A DNA stretch of 64,000 nt from an uncultured Bacilli bacterium (GTDB lineage: Bacteria > Bacillota_I > Bacilli_A > RF39 > UBA660), in NCBI GenBank assembly GCA_934140575.1, contig CAKPBJ010000002.1, forward strand, positions 60,707-124,706, in the 5' to 3' direction. The number at the start of each line of letters is the position of its first letter. The stretch's first letter is position 1. The notes beneath the pieces are model-generated. The model did not search any database. It saw only the letters and a list, made by a program, of their open reading frames with translations, and was not told the DNA's origin. The translations under genes were made by a program, and so were the position numbers. Positions 1 through 8,479 of this stretch are shown here, in pieces.

Positions 1-280
1 TTCTAAACATACCCTCTATATCCACAACATCCGTCATACGATATTTACCATCTTGTGCTTTTAATTTCAAAGCGTGACAATTTGTCACGGTTTCATTTCC
101 TTCTTCTTTTAAACGTTGCTTAAGCTTTCTCCAATAGGCTTGCTTATCCTTACTTCCTGAAATAACTCCAACTAAATCAACAACACTAATAAAGTATTTT
201 TCTTGTTCCTTATCCCATACAGTTCTTATTGTCTCATTATTAAATATTTTATTTACTAAATGCATCTTATCTTGATTCAT
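1..280 (-). CDS. BRO-N / prophage antirepressor-like protein, 3' end outside the window
   Basis: The first 93 codons are visible; the stop lies beyond the left edge. ATG at 280 follows GGGGAGGAG at a normal distance. The protein opens MNQDKMHLVNKIF and continues with a VWDKEQEKYFISVVDLVGVI stretch and an AYWRKLKQRLKEEG stretch, then a KAQDGKYRMTDVVD segment. This is the usual pattern of Bro-N domain proteins, found as prophage antirepressors and as stand-alone genes in gut bacteria. The DNA target and partner are not shown. A perfect palindrome lies about 30 bases upstream and suggests damage-type regulation (separate entry). It could equally be named a DNA-damage-inducible protein D-like gene. 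Confidence 0.7.
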   Translation of the reverse strand, partial: MNQDKMHLVNKIFNNETIRTVWDKEQEKYFISVVDLVGVISGSKDKQAYWRKLKQRLKEEGNETVTNCHALKLKAQDGKYRMTDVVDIEGMFR

Positions 281-309
281 ATAACTCCTCCCCACCATTT
301 ATATTATAA

Positions 310-323
310 CAAACATTTGTTTG
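310..323. promoter_or_regulatory. Palindrome CAAACATTTGTTTG, candidate LexA/SOS box
   Basis: The 14-base site CAAACATTTGTTTG is a perfect palindrome 30 bases upstream of the BRO-like start. The half CATTTGTTTG recurs upstream of the Y-family polymerase gene at 9946-9959. The Gram-positive LexA box has a similar layout (GAAC-N4-GTTC) but not the same bases, so LexA binding is inference. Confidence 0.4.
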
Positions 324-369
324 CGTTGCAACATCAATATAAGTTAAAAATCTTTAAAACAAAATAAAA

Positions 370-401
370 AGAATAATTACAGTTCAACCTATAACTATTC
401 T
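370..401 (-). terminator. Rho-independent terminator of the VOC gene
   Basis: A 13-pair stem with G-U pairs (AGAATAGTTATAG with CTGTAATTATTCT on the minus strand) is followed by TTTTTATTTTG. It lies 40 bases after the stop of the VOC gene. Confidence 0.7.
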
Positions 402-440
402 CAAACATATAACTAGTTATATAGTAAAAAGAAAAAAATA

Positions 441-827
441 CTAATTATTAAACCTCAATAAATATCCATCCGGGTCTTGAATTAAAAACTCCATATCCTT
501 ATATTCTATATCATCAACTCTATAACTATGTACTTCTAAATCTAAAAATAATTTTAAACCTTTTTTCTTCAGCCTATCATACATAGAAGACACATCACTT
601 ACAGCCATACTAATATTAATTCCTCTACCATATGGATAGGAAACCTCTCCTGTTGCCCAAACCCCATTATTTTCTTGAATCATTATTTGATTATCTTCTA
701 ATTGTAAAAAACAAAACCTATCTTCCACTCTTTCATACTTTACCTCAAATCCTAAAGATAAATAAAACTCCTTACTCTTAGAAATATCAGAAACACTAAG
801 TTCTGGTATAAGACTATTAAACTTCAT
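441..827 (-). CDS. VOC (glyoxalase/bleomycin-resistance) family protein
   Basis: At 128 residues this is one compact VOC unit. It starts FNSLIPELSVSDISKSKEFY, typical of the first beta-alpha motif, continues with LGFEVKYERVEDRFCFLQLE, and ends QDPDGYLLRFNN, where the DPDG-x-x-x-x-F turn is the family hallmark. Members are metal-dependent lyases, dioxygenases or antibiotic-binding proteins; the substrate cannot be read from sequence. The start at 827 has GGAGGAATAATAT ahead of it. The gene stands alone between its terminator and the tRNA terminator. A ligand-binding, bleomycin-resistance-like role is possible because the whole protein is a single module, which usually dimerises. Confidence 0.85.
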   Translation of the reverse strand: MKFNSLIPELSVSDISKSKEFYLSLGFEVKYERVEDRFCFLQLEDNQIMIQENNGVWATGEVSYPYGRGINISMAVSDVSSMYDRLKKKGLKLFLDLEVHSYRVDDIEYKDMEFLIQDPDGYLLRFNN

Positions 828-870
828 ATATTATTCCTCCAACACAAATTTATTTAATTATATCATTAAA

Positions 871-899
871 AACAAAAAAGAGACTTAATCAAGTCTCTT
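871..899 (-). terminator. Terminator of tRNA-Met
   Basis: On the minus strand AAGAGACTT-GATT-AAGTCTCTT forms a perfect 9-pair stem followed by a run of T. It sits 12 bases after the tRNA CCA end. Confidence 0.85.
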
Positions 900-910
900 C
901 AAATTACAAA

Positions 911-987
911 TGGTAGCGCCGGAGAGATTCGAACTCACGACCTATCGGGTATGAACCGATTGCTCTAGCCAACTGAGCTACAGCGCC
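911..987 (-). tRNA. tRNA-Met(CAU), probably the elongator
   Basis: A 77-base cloverleaf can be folded. The acceptor GGCGCTG pairs with CGGCGCT, with two G-U pairs. The D arm has AGTTGG, the anticodon loop is TTCATAC (CAU), the T loop is TTCGAAT, and CCA is encoded. The T stem has one T-T mismatch. The body resembles Bacillus elongator Met-tRNA rather than the initiator, which has a 1-72 mismatch. A CAU tRNA modified to read Ile AUA is the alternative. Confidence 0.92.
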
Positions 988-1071
988 ATTTCCAAACTGC
1001 ATATTAATAATATCAAAATAAAATTCATTTGGCAACACTTTTTTTAAATTTTTTAAAATTAAAAATATTTA

Positions 1072-1100
1072 TTTACTAAAAGTTCTATATAGAATATAAT
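1072..1100 (+). promoter_or_regulatory. Sigma-70-type promoter for the 116-residue gene
   Basis: TTTACT at 1072-1077 and a perfect TATAAT at 1095-1100 are separated by 17 bases. The start codon at 1129 follows an AGGAGG site. Confidence 0.6.
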
Positions 1101-1128
1101 AATATCACAACAAAGGAGGAAATGCTTT

Positions 1129-1479
1129 ATGTCAAAAGCAATCACAAGAATATATAAAGGACCAATTAGAAAATTAATGGTAACAGAAGCTATCAAAAAA
1201 ACAGATGGAACATTTTCTTTCAAGATACCAGAACCTGAACAAGCTGAAATAATAAAAAAAGATGCTGAATTTTATATAAACTGGTTTGGAAGTCAAATAT
1301 CATTAGATTATAATACAAAGCTTCCAGATTATAATGAAGCAAGAACATATGTGGAAAATATTGCTAAGACAAATCCAGAATTAGCATCTTGTATCTATGT
1401 AAATGATCAAGAAATTCATTATTCTCATATTATAGAAAACGATGAATTAAAAGTATTAAAAAAAATACATAAGAAGTAG
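1129..1479 (+). CDS. Small protein of unknown function (116 residues)
   Basis: This is one of the few plus-strand genes, with its own promoter, a strong AGGAGG site at 1115-1120 and a terminator directly after the stop. The complete signal set shows that it is a real single-gene unit. The product is soluble, charged and has no signal peptide or membrane segment. It opens MSKAITRIYKGPIRKLMVTE, has an acidic middle and ends in a lysine-rich tail (LKVLKKIHKK). I recognise no family and no motif. Confidence 0.75.
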   Translation: MSKAITRIYKGPIRKLMVTEAIKKTDGTFSFKIPEPEQAEIIKKDAEFYINWFGSQISLDYNTKLPDYNEARTYVENIAKTNPELASCIYVNDQEIHYSHIIENDELKVLKKIHKK

Positions 1480-1509
1480 ATAATAATACCTACTTCTTTA
1501 TTTTTTTCT
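1471..1509 (+). terminator. Terminator of the 116-residue gene
   Basis: The stem AAGAAGTAG / CTACTTCTT (9 pairs) overlaps the stop codon and is followed by TTATTTTTTTC. Confidence 0.85.
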
Positions 1510-1533
1510 ATCTAAAAACATCTATAAAAAATA

Positions 1534-3168
1534 TTAATTATAAATGGTTTTTACTAATTGTTTTTCATAATTCTTAGGATTTTTCACAGTATCTCCAGTT
1601 AATATAATTTCAGAATACTTATCTGGATTTTCCAAAATATCTTGATAAGCCAAAGACGTTGACTCCTCAACCACATTATTTAATCCCCTAGCACCAGTCT
1701 TCATTTCATATGCTAAAGAAGCAACCTCATCCTTATATTCATCAGTTGCATTTAAAATAACCCCTTCTTTTTCAAATAAACGTTTTTGTATATTAAGAAT
1801 AGACTCATCAGATTCATTAAGAATTTTTTTAATAGCTGAAACATCTAAATCATTCATCTTAATAACTCTAATTCTTCCCATAAACTCATCAGGCATACCA
1901 GCTTTTTCAATAAAATCATTCATCTTAATTTCAGGGCTTTTCAAAACATCATTCCCAAATCCAATTCTAATAGACTTAGCTTTATCACCATATACATCAG
2001 TAAATGCTCCACCAAAAACCACAATCATATTATCCGTCTTAATAGGAATTCTAGTCTGAGAAAAAACACCAGCCATATTAGGACAAGCATTATAAACTCC
2101 ACCCTCTATAAATGGTAAAAGTACATTTAAAACTCCCTTACCACTAATATCAGTCTTACTAAAAGAACCTTTTTTATCAATTTCATCTATAAAAATTATT
2201 GCATTTTCTGTCTTCTCTAAATTCTTATCACATTTTAAATATAAATTATATAGCTCTTCTTCAATATCAGAACCAGTATAACCAGGAACAGTTAACTTAG
2301 TAGCATCAATCTTATAAAATGGTCTATCTAAATATTTCGCAATTAAACTCATAAGTTTAGTCTTTCCAACACCTGTACTACCAGTAATTAATATTCCCCT
2401 ATTTCTTAATTCTGGACTATTAATTTTTCTAATAATTTCAGTCACAACTTTAGCACTAGGTTCATCCTGAGAAATTAAAGTACTCCTTATCTTCTTTAAA
2501 ATATCTTTAATATCAATAGTTGCCTCAACTTCATTACTTATATTCTGAACCGGTTCCTTTTTCATATCTAATTTTTCTGTTTTCTCACTATTATATATAA
2601 CTTTCTCATCATCAAACTTATCAAACTCATAAAAATCATCATCAGGGACTTTAAATATATCATCAGATAATCTATCAAATGTAACAATATCATTAAACCT
2701 ACTACTTTTATCTTTACTAACATTATTTAAAAAAGGTAATAATTTATATTCACCAGTTTCACACATAGTATCAACTAATTTTTTAAATGAATCAACCTTA
2801 AACTTAAATATTCCAACATGACCAATATCACTACCAATAGCAACATAAAAGTAATTAATCATATCATCATTATAATCAGAAAGCACATCCTCAGAAATCA
2901 TATCAACACATAAAGCCTTAGCCAATTCACCACTACTCATAACATTATATGCTACATACTTATCCATATCATATAAATCATCTATTGAAGTTAAAATCGA
3001 AAAATCCTTTCCTACATTATCACGAAAATATTCACTATTTTTAAAATATTCACCCTCCGCAATACGATCATATTTTAAAAAATATACCCCAACATCCATC
3101 ATTTGTTTTTCTAAAATAATAGCATAATACTTATCTTTTCTATTAGTTCCATTATCATTAATACTCAT
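1534..3168 (-). CDS. ClpX-like AAA+ unfoldase with a non-ClpX N-terminal domain
   Basis: The protein has 544 residues. The C-terminal 310 are a ClpX-type AAA+ module: Walker A GSTGVGKT at 263-270, Walker B IIFIDEID near 324-331, a GYTGSD pore-type segment just after the first helix, an IGF tripeptide at about 402-404 in the place of the ClpP-docking loop, EFMGR as arginine finger region, and GARGLN of sensor 2 near 492. Known ClpX feeds unfolded proteins into ClpP. The first ~215 residues replace the zinc-binding domain: they hold no Cys4 site and are acidic with many Asp. They probably choose the substrate or partner. Start at 3168 follows AAGGAGG. HslU is less likely because it has an I-domain and a different C-terminus. 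Confidence 0.85.
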   Translation of the reverse strand: MSINDNGTNRKDKYYAIILEKQMMDVGVYFLKYDRIAEGEYFKNSEYFRDNVGKDFSILTSIDDLYDMDKYVAYNVMSSGELAKALCVDMISEDVLSDYNDDMINYFYVAIGSDIGHVGIFKFKVDSFKKLVDTMCETGEYKLLPFLNNVSKDKSSRFNDIVTFDRLSDDIFKVPDDDFYEFDKFDDEKVIYNSEKTEKLDMKKEPVQNISNEVEATIDIKDILKKIRSTLISQDEPSAKVVTEIIRKINSPELRNRGILITGSTGVGKTKLMSLIAKYLDRPFYKIDATKLTVPGYTGSDIEEELYNLYLKCDKNLEKTENAIIFIDEIDKKGSFSKTDISGKGVLNVLLPFIEGGVYNACPNMAGVFSQTRIPIKTDNMIVVFGGAFTDVYGDKAKSIRIGFGNDVLKSPEIKMNDFIEKAGMPDEFMGRIRVIKMNDLDVSAIKKILNESDESILNIQKRLFEKEGVILNATDEYKDEVASLAYEMKTGARGLNNVVEESTSLAYQDILENPDKYSEIILTGDTVKNPKNYEKQLVKTIYN

Positions 3169-3402
3169 AACCGTACCTCCTTAAAAATTAATTATAAGTA
3201 ACATAATAATAAAAATCAATATTTTATTAAATTGATATAAAATAAAAATAGAATATTTATTATCCTATCTTTTATATAATCATAATTTTCTATACACTTA
3301 ATGAATAATTTAAATCTACCATACTAATATTTTTTTATTCACTTCAAAAATATAAAAACTAATAAAACATATTATATTAAAAATTATAAATAATAATTAA
3401 TT

Positions 3403-4203
3403 CTATTTATAATTCTTTTTAATTAAAGATAAAGACTTAGGTTTCTCAACAAACTCCAAAACCTCATCTTTTCTACCACTCATATCACCATTAAATTCTA
3501 TATTAGTATCGTTTTCATTATTACTAAATAAAGAAATATATTCATTTGGTAACATACTTTTAGAAATCTCAGTATTCAATAATTCCTCTATTAAAAAATT
3601 ATTATATCTAATATTAGAATCTATCTTTATATCATCACTACAACCATCATATTTAATATTTATACACTTAGGATAACCATAATAAGTTACTAAATCTATA
3701 GACTCTCCACCAAGAAATAAGCTTTGATTTGAACTAACTTTTATTTGCAAAAAAGGTAACTTAAAAATACTACTTTCTCTTAATTTATTATAATCTTCAC
3801 AAAACTTATCTTCATCAATTATTGAAACATTCGGACTAAATTCATTTTTTAAATGAAGTTCTCTATAATGTCTAAAAGAAAACTCATCACTATCATCAAG
3901 TATAAAAGTAGCATTATCAATAATTCTTCTTAAATCATCATAGAAATGTTTATTCATAAATTTTCTAAATGCAACACCAGGTGAATTAGTTTTTTTAGAA
4001 ACAAATAAAACAACTCTAGGTACATTTAAAAACTCATCTTTTAAAGCTAACCTCATATCAAAAGAATTGCTATATTTTGAATCAATAGTTATATTTTTAG
4101 ATAAATCATCCAACAATTTAAAAGTATTTCTATATTCATCCCTTAACATAATAATAATTTCTAAAAAAGTATAATAATCTCTATCTTGTTTTTGTAAATC
4201 CAT
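3403..4203 (-). CDS. Protein of unknown function (266 residues)
   Basis: I place the start at ATG 4203 because GGTGAT sits four bases ahead of it; in-frame GTG and TTG codons slightly upstream have no ribosome site. The product opens MDLQKQDRDYYTFLEIIIML, is rich in Asp, Asn, Lys and Ser, and carries no signal peptide, membrane helix or metal motif that I can see. It lies 234 bases upstream of the ClpX-like gene on the same strand. The gap of only AT-rich sequence (3169-3402) shows no clear terminator, so co-transcription is possible. A role as substrate or adaptor of that ATPase is speculation. Confidence 0.6.
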   Translation of the reverse strand: MDLQKQDRDYYTFLEIIIMLRDEYRNTFKLLDDLSKNITIDSKYSNSFDMRLALKDEFLNVPRVVLFVSKKTNSPGVAFRKFMNKHFYDDLRRIIDNATFILDDSDEFSFRHYRELHLKNEFSPNVSIIDEDKFCEDYNKLRESSIFKLPFLQIKVSSNQSLFLGGESIDLVTYYGYPKCINIKYDGCSDDIKIDSNIRYNNFLIEELLNTEISKSMLPNEYISLFSNNENDTNIEFNGDMSGRKDEVLEFVEKPKSLSLIKKNYK

Positions 4204-4340
4204 TTTAATCACCAACTCTAAGTATTTATTTTTTTAATCACATTTATATTAACATCTTTTTATAAAAAATAATATACTTTTAAAACTAAAAGATTCTAAA
4301 AATAAACATTAAATAAGATATACCTCAAATTATTTAAGTC

Positions 4341-4370
4341 AAAAAAAGAAATCATACTTACTATGATTTC
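4341..4370 (-). terminator. Terminator of the murL-murD operon
   Basis: GAAATCATA / TATGATTTC form a perfect 9-pair stem with a 5-base loop, followed on the minus strand by seven T, just after the murD stop. Confidence 0.85.
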
Positions 4371-4384
4371 TCAAAGTTTAAAGA

Positions 4385-5731
4385 CTACATTTTTTTAACA
4401 ACTTTTTCAAATGCGTCTCCTTTTTCTTCAAAATTTTTAAAATATTCATAACTTGCTGCTGAAGGAGAAAGTAAACAACTCATACCCTTCTTAGTATATA
4501 AAATTGCTAATTCATTAGCCTCTTCTAAAGTATCTGCATATTTTATATTCTTATCACAAACTTCTTCTAATATATGACCAATCTTAGTACCAGTTGATGG
4601 CATACATATTAAATTATTAATTGAACTATTTTTCAAGAATTCAATAAAACCAGTATAATCAATTCCTCTATCTAGTCCACCAAATATTAAAGTATCTACA
4701 TCTTTTATAGCTTTAACCGCATTCATAGTAGCATCAGGAATAGTTGCAATAGTATCACTATAATATTTTATATCATGATATTTACCTAAATATTCCATTC
4801 TATATTTAAGTCCAGTAAAATTTAAAATAACATTTCTAGCTTTATCTAAATCAAGTCCAAGAATCTTACTAATTGTAAGTACAAACATAATATTCTTTAA
4901 ATTATGATCTCCAATTAATTTTCTTTCTCCATCAGTATATACATCTTCTCCATTTATATATATGTGTTTACCATCTGTTCTAACACTATTACCAAATACA
5001 TTATCCATATCAAATCTAACATTATACTTATTAGATTTAATATCAAATTCCTTCATTTTATTATTTAAATAAACATTATCATCAGAATATATTGCAAAAT
5101 CATCACTAGTTTGATACTTAAAAATATTCATCTTATTATTATGATAATGCTCTAAACTACCAGCATGATCTAAATGATCTTGAAATAAATTCAAAATAAC
5201 CGCAATATGAGGACTATGCTTAATAAATTCAAGTTGATGTGAACTCATCTCAATAACAAGTAAAGAAGAATCAGTATACTCTTCAATCTTATCAAGTACT
5301 GGTATACCAATATTACCAAGTAAATAAACATTATCCCTTTGACCTCTCAAAACCTCATACATTAAAGTAGAAGTAGTAGACTTTCCCTTAGTACCAGTAA
5401 TACCAATAATATTTTCTCTATCAACTTCAAGTAATAATTCAAGTTGTGAAGTAATAGAATCCTTAAAATCACTATAATCAATATCTTTTAAAGAAATACC
5501 TGGAGTTTTTATAATAAGATTATATTTACCTAAATCATTTAAATAATCATCTCCAGTCACTAAAGTAACATATAAATCATCACAAGTAATATTTGCCTTA
5601 TCAATAATAGTTAAATGTTTCTCAGGTAAATGTTTTCTAATAAAATTATAAGTAGACTTACCCTCTCTACCAAAACCTAATATGGCAATATTTTTATCTT
5701 TTAACTTCTCAATTATTTTCTCACTATACAT
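4385..5731 (-). CDS. murD: UDP-N-acetylmuramoyl-L-alanine:glutamate ligase (MurD family, probably the L-Glu-specific MurD2 type)
   Basis: At 448 residues this is a full-length Mur ligase: an N-terminal Rossmann domain (NIAILGFGREGKST near 14-27), the ATP loop GTKGKST at 113-119, a central block with MSSHQLE and NLFQDHLDHAGS, and a C-terminal glutamate-binding domain ending LLSPSAASYEYFKNFEEKG. The SPSAAS-F-F-RG block is diagnostic of MurD. The ATP loop has Lys where most MurD have Asn. It overlaps the stop of the upstream MurL-like gene by 8 bases, so the two are translated together. This coupling suggests that it adds L-Glu, later epimerised by MurL, instead of D-Glu. Its own stereospecificity cannot be read directly. 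Confidence 0.9.
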   Translation of the reverse strand: MYSEKIIEKLKDKNIAILGFGREGKSTYNFIRKHLPEKHLTIIDKANITCDDLYVTLVTGDDYLNDLGKYNLIIKTPGISLKDIDYSDFKDSITSQLELLLEVDRENIIGITGTKGKSTTSTLMYEVLRGQRDNVYLLGNIGIPVLDKIEEYTDSSLLVIEMSSHQLEFIKHSPHIAVILNLFQDHLDHAGSLEHYHNNKMNIFKYQTSDDFAIYSDDNVYLNNKMKEFDIKSNKYNVRFDMDNVFGNSVRTDGKHIYINGEDVYTDGERKLIGDHNLKNIMFVLTISKILGLDLDKARNVILNFTGLKYRMEYLGKYHDIKYYSDTIATIPDATMNAVKAIKDVDTLIFGGLDRGIDYTGFIEFLKNSSINNLICMPSTGTKIGHILEEVCDKNIKYADTLEEANELAILYTKKGMSCLLSPSAASYEYFKNFEEKGDAFEKVVKKM

Positions 5732-7079
5732 ACTTATTCATCTCTTTCTTAACTAATTTATCAAAATAATCATCTATATTATTTTCTTCATTATATTTAT
5801 TTATCTCACTACCATCTAAGAATAATGGATAATGCTTTCTATAATACTCTAATAAATATGAATGTTCAACACCTTTATCAAGTACCAAACTTATAGCATA
5901 TCTTGCCTCTTCTAAAGTTCCAACACATTCAAATGGCTTTGTATCACTATATCCTAATATTTCTTTAAAAGTTTCAAGTAATTCTTTTTTTTCAAATAAA
6001 TCTTCTCCAAATATTTTTACTCTCTCTTCTCTATCAATAAAAGGACTTAAAATTATATATACAAACAAACACTTAGAACAATTACAACACCACTTCCAAG
6101 TTTCTCCCTTACTTCCAACATTACAACTCTTAAATACACTATGATATTTCTTATAATGAGAAAATAATCTTGCTATATTAAATTCACTAAGACCTCTAAG
6201 CAAACTAAAATATTTAATATCTAAAGAAATAAACTCATTCATATAATTCATAAAATCAGATTCAAACTCATAAGTTTTTGAATATTGATGATTAATATTT
6301 GTACCTATTACAGTAGGTTGATTAGCACTAGCCTCATTAGATAAAATTATATTTTTCTTTCCATTTAAATAAGCTACTAAATATGTAATAAAAGCAACTA
6401 TTGAAGAAAATGGTGTATGACCATTTAAATAACCTTCTTGGTTTAATTCAACTATCTTTCTATCTAAAATTCTCTTAACACCAATAATTTCATCATCACC
6501 ATATCCTGCAACAACACAACTATCATATGATGGTCCCTTAGGATTAATTATAAAACAAGAATTATTTTCTTCATTCTTAAGCAACTCTAAACTAACACAA
6601 GAATCCTTTCCACCACCAACACATATTAAATTACCCACTCCATTATATTGAATCTTACCTAAAGACATAACATCATGAGTACAAAAAACATTAAATAACT
6701 CATCACTATTAACACTAATATGATTAGTATATAAAAACTCCCCTAATCCATTAAAATATAACTTATTTAAAAACTTAATTTGCTTATCATTAACATACCC
6801 ACACTTAATATTAATATTAGGAGAACAAGTACACTTAACATAACTAATAAGTTCAATTAATCCAATCTGAAACACTAAATAATTTAAATATTCTTCATCA
6901 TAATCAATCTTTATATATTTTTTATTTATCTTTATTTCAGGATAAAAATAAGTAAGTCCAGGTATATTAAAATAATATTTTATATTTAAATTTTCTGAAT
7001 CAAACAAAATTTCATACTTCTCATATATAAAATCTGGATATTTCTTTCTAAGCTCATTAAATTTATCTTGATTATTCAT
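5724..7079 (-). CDS. murL: MurL-like UDP-MurNAc-L-Ala-L-Glu epimerase
   Basis: The protein of about 451 residues carries a PP-loop-like ATP motif LICVGGGKDSCVS at about 154-166, then NEASANQPTVIGTNINHQYS, and a WKWCCNCSKCLFVY cysteine cluster. This order matches the MurL family, first shown in Xanthomonas to epimerise the terminal L-Glu of UDP-MurNAc-L-Ala-L-Glu next to a MurD2 ligase. Here it is also fused by overlap to a MurD gene. In this pathway glutamate racemase is not needed. ATG at 7079 is preferred because AGGTG lies six bases ahead; the ATG nine bases upstream is too close to it. Identification rests on motifs and context without a database match. Confidence 0.72.
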   Translation of the reverse strand: MNNQDKFNELRKKYPDFIYEKYEILFDSENLNIKYYFNIPGLTYFYPEIKINKKYIKIDYDEEYLNYLVFQIGLIELISYVKCTCSPNINIKCGYVNDKQIKFLNKLYFNGLGEFLYTNHISVNSDELFNVFCTHDVMSLGKIQYNGVGNLICVGGGKDSCVSLELLKNEENNSCFIINPKGPSYDSCVVAGYGDDEIIGVKRILDRKIVELNQEGYLNGHTPFSSIVAFITYLVAYLNGKKNIILSNEASANQPTVIGTNINHQYSKTYEFESDFMNYMNEFISLDIKYFSLLRGLSEFNIARLFSHYKKYHSVFKSCNVGSKGETWKWCCNCSKCLFVYIILSPFIDREERVKIFGEDLFEKKELLETFKEILGYSDTKPFECVGTLEEARYAISLVLDKGVEHSYLLEYYRKHYPLFLDGSEINKYNEENNIDDYFDKLVKKEMNKYV

Positions 7080-7127
7080 TTCATTCACCTCTAATTTTTC
7101 ATAAAACTATATATATTATATAACTTT

Positions 7128-8030
7128 TTATCTTAAATTAACATTATTATTAAAAGTATCAACAATTCTCATTATATTCCTTGAAGTATCTTTAATCTTA
7201 CCTAAAGTAATAGATTTAAATATTTTTCTCTTAGAATATTCAATTTCTAAATCATACACCTCATTTAATAATCTAATTAGCTCATTATAACTATCTTTCT
7301 TACCAATTATATCATCAAACCATCTATCTATCTCATATACCTCTCCACATATTCTAAGCTTCTCTAAAGTATTAATAAAAGTTCTATTTTCAAGTATTCT
7401 TTTACATACATAACCCTCTAAATAATAAGAATTAGAATTATACTTATGACTAGTCTCACTATTAATAGCATATATAGTATTACAAATGGATCTATTATTA
7501 GAATCAAACCCTTTAATAATATTAATTATATCTTCTGTCTGTTTAGTATTAATAATTTCCTCAAGTAAATATGATTTATCCTTTCTAACAAAACTACAAT
7601 TATCTTTCCTATAAACTCTATAAGTAAGACCCGTTCTTAAATATAAATAATTCTTAGTAATTTTAATTTCATTAATAGATGAATTAATTGCATGATTAAA
7701 TTCATGAACTAAGTTATCAAGTAAATCAACTAAACTTATTTTGTTATAGTTTTGTATAACCATAAATTTAACAGTAACAAAATTACCATTAATCATCTTA
7801 GGCTTACTAGAAAAATATGCTTTAACAACATCATTCTTAACATTACTACTAATAATTTTAATATTTTTAAATGTATCTAAAATCATTTTTTCATAATTAA
7901 CCCCATATTTTATAATAAATGCTGGAATAATTATATAAAGTAAATGTCTGATATTACTATCATATCCATATAAATCACTTATACTATCAATTACTTTTCT
8001 TTCTCTTTCTATTACTAGATTACTATTCAT
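7128..8030 (-). CDS. Putative zinc metalloprotease-like protein (HEFNH)
   Basis: The 300-residue protein has VHEFNHAIN at 108-116, an HExxH zinc motif, and a downstream LLEEIIN (Glu 157/158) that could supply the third ligand as in gluzincins. There is no signal peptide; a hydrophobic segment near 30-40 (LLYIIIPAFIIKYG) could be buried or membrane-touching. It lies 48 bases upstream of murL, and 20 bases downstream of the YolD-like gene, so the block could be one long transcript. I do not recognise a named family. Activity is inference from the motif alone; the pattern can occur by chance, though the placement in a helix after VDLLDNL is typical. Confidence 0.6.
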   Translation of the reverse strand: MNSNLVIERERKVIDSISDLYGYDSNIRHLLYIIIPAFIIKYGVNYEKMILDTFKNIKIISSNVKNDVVKAYFSSKPKMINGNFVTVKFMVIQNYNKISLVDLLDNLVHEFNHAINSSINEIKITKNYLYLRTGLTYRVYRKDNCSFVRKDKSYLLEEIINTKQTEDIINIIKGFDSNNRSICNTIYAINSETSHKYNSNSYYLEGYVCKRILENRTFINTLEKLRICGEVYEIDRWFDDIIGKKDSYNELIRLLNEVYDLEIEYSKRKIFKSITLGKIKDTSRNIMRIVDTFNNNVNLR

Positions 8031-8050
8031 AATTCATCCCCTAATTAATA

Positions 8051-8479
8051 CTAATTAATTACTTCAATATTTATTATATCATCAATCGGTACAATAGTCT
8101 TGTCATCAAGCACTACTTCACACTTATATTTGTCAAGTTTTCTAACTCTACCAATAATTTCTATATATTTTCCTCCATTTTTCTTATTATCTTTAACAAA
8201 ATATTTAATTTTAACTAAACATGATTTATTATTATCTATTATATTTAATTTATCATTAATTATAAGTTTTTCTTCATCAGTTAATATTCTTTTAGTATCA
8301 GTATATCTCCCACTTTCATTAATTTTATCTGAAAAACCATTAAGAGCAGAAAAAGGAGCAAACTGTGCAGCTCTTTGTTCCATAGAAAGCTTTGGATATT
8401 TCGACTTAGGTCTTTCTAAATAAATAATGTCATCATATAGCTTAGGCCCTATGTCCTCCAACTTGTTCATTTCTCTCAA
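8051..8479 (-). CDS. YolD-like protein paired with the Y-family polymerase
   Basis: The 142 residues include RPKSKYPKLSMEQRAAQFAPFSALNGF, the RAAQFAPF-AL-G block characteristic of the YolD-like partner of Firmicutes UmuC-type polymerases. The C-terminal half (VKIKYFVKDNKKNGGKY) looks like a small beta domain. Its start (TTG 8479, eight bases after AGGAGG; ATG 8470 is the alternative) lies inside the 3' end of the polymerase gene, a 38-base overlap that indicates coupled translation. The family is thought to act with, or to limit, the polymerase in the SOS response; the mechanism is not settled. Confidence 0.85.
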   Translation of the reverse strand: MREMNKLEDIGPKLYDDIIYLERPKSKYPKLSMEQRAAQFAPFSALNGFSDKINESGRYTDTKRILTDEEKLIINDKLNIIDNNKSCLVKIKYFVKDNKKNGGKYIEIIGRVRKLDKYKCEVVLDDKTIVPIDDIINIEVIN

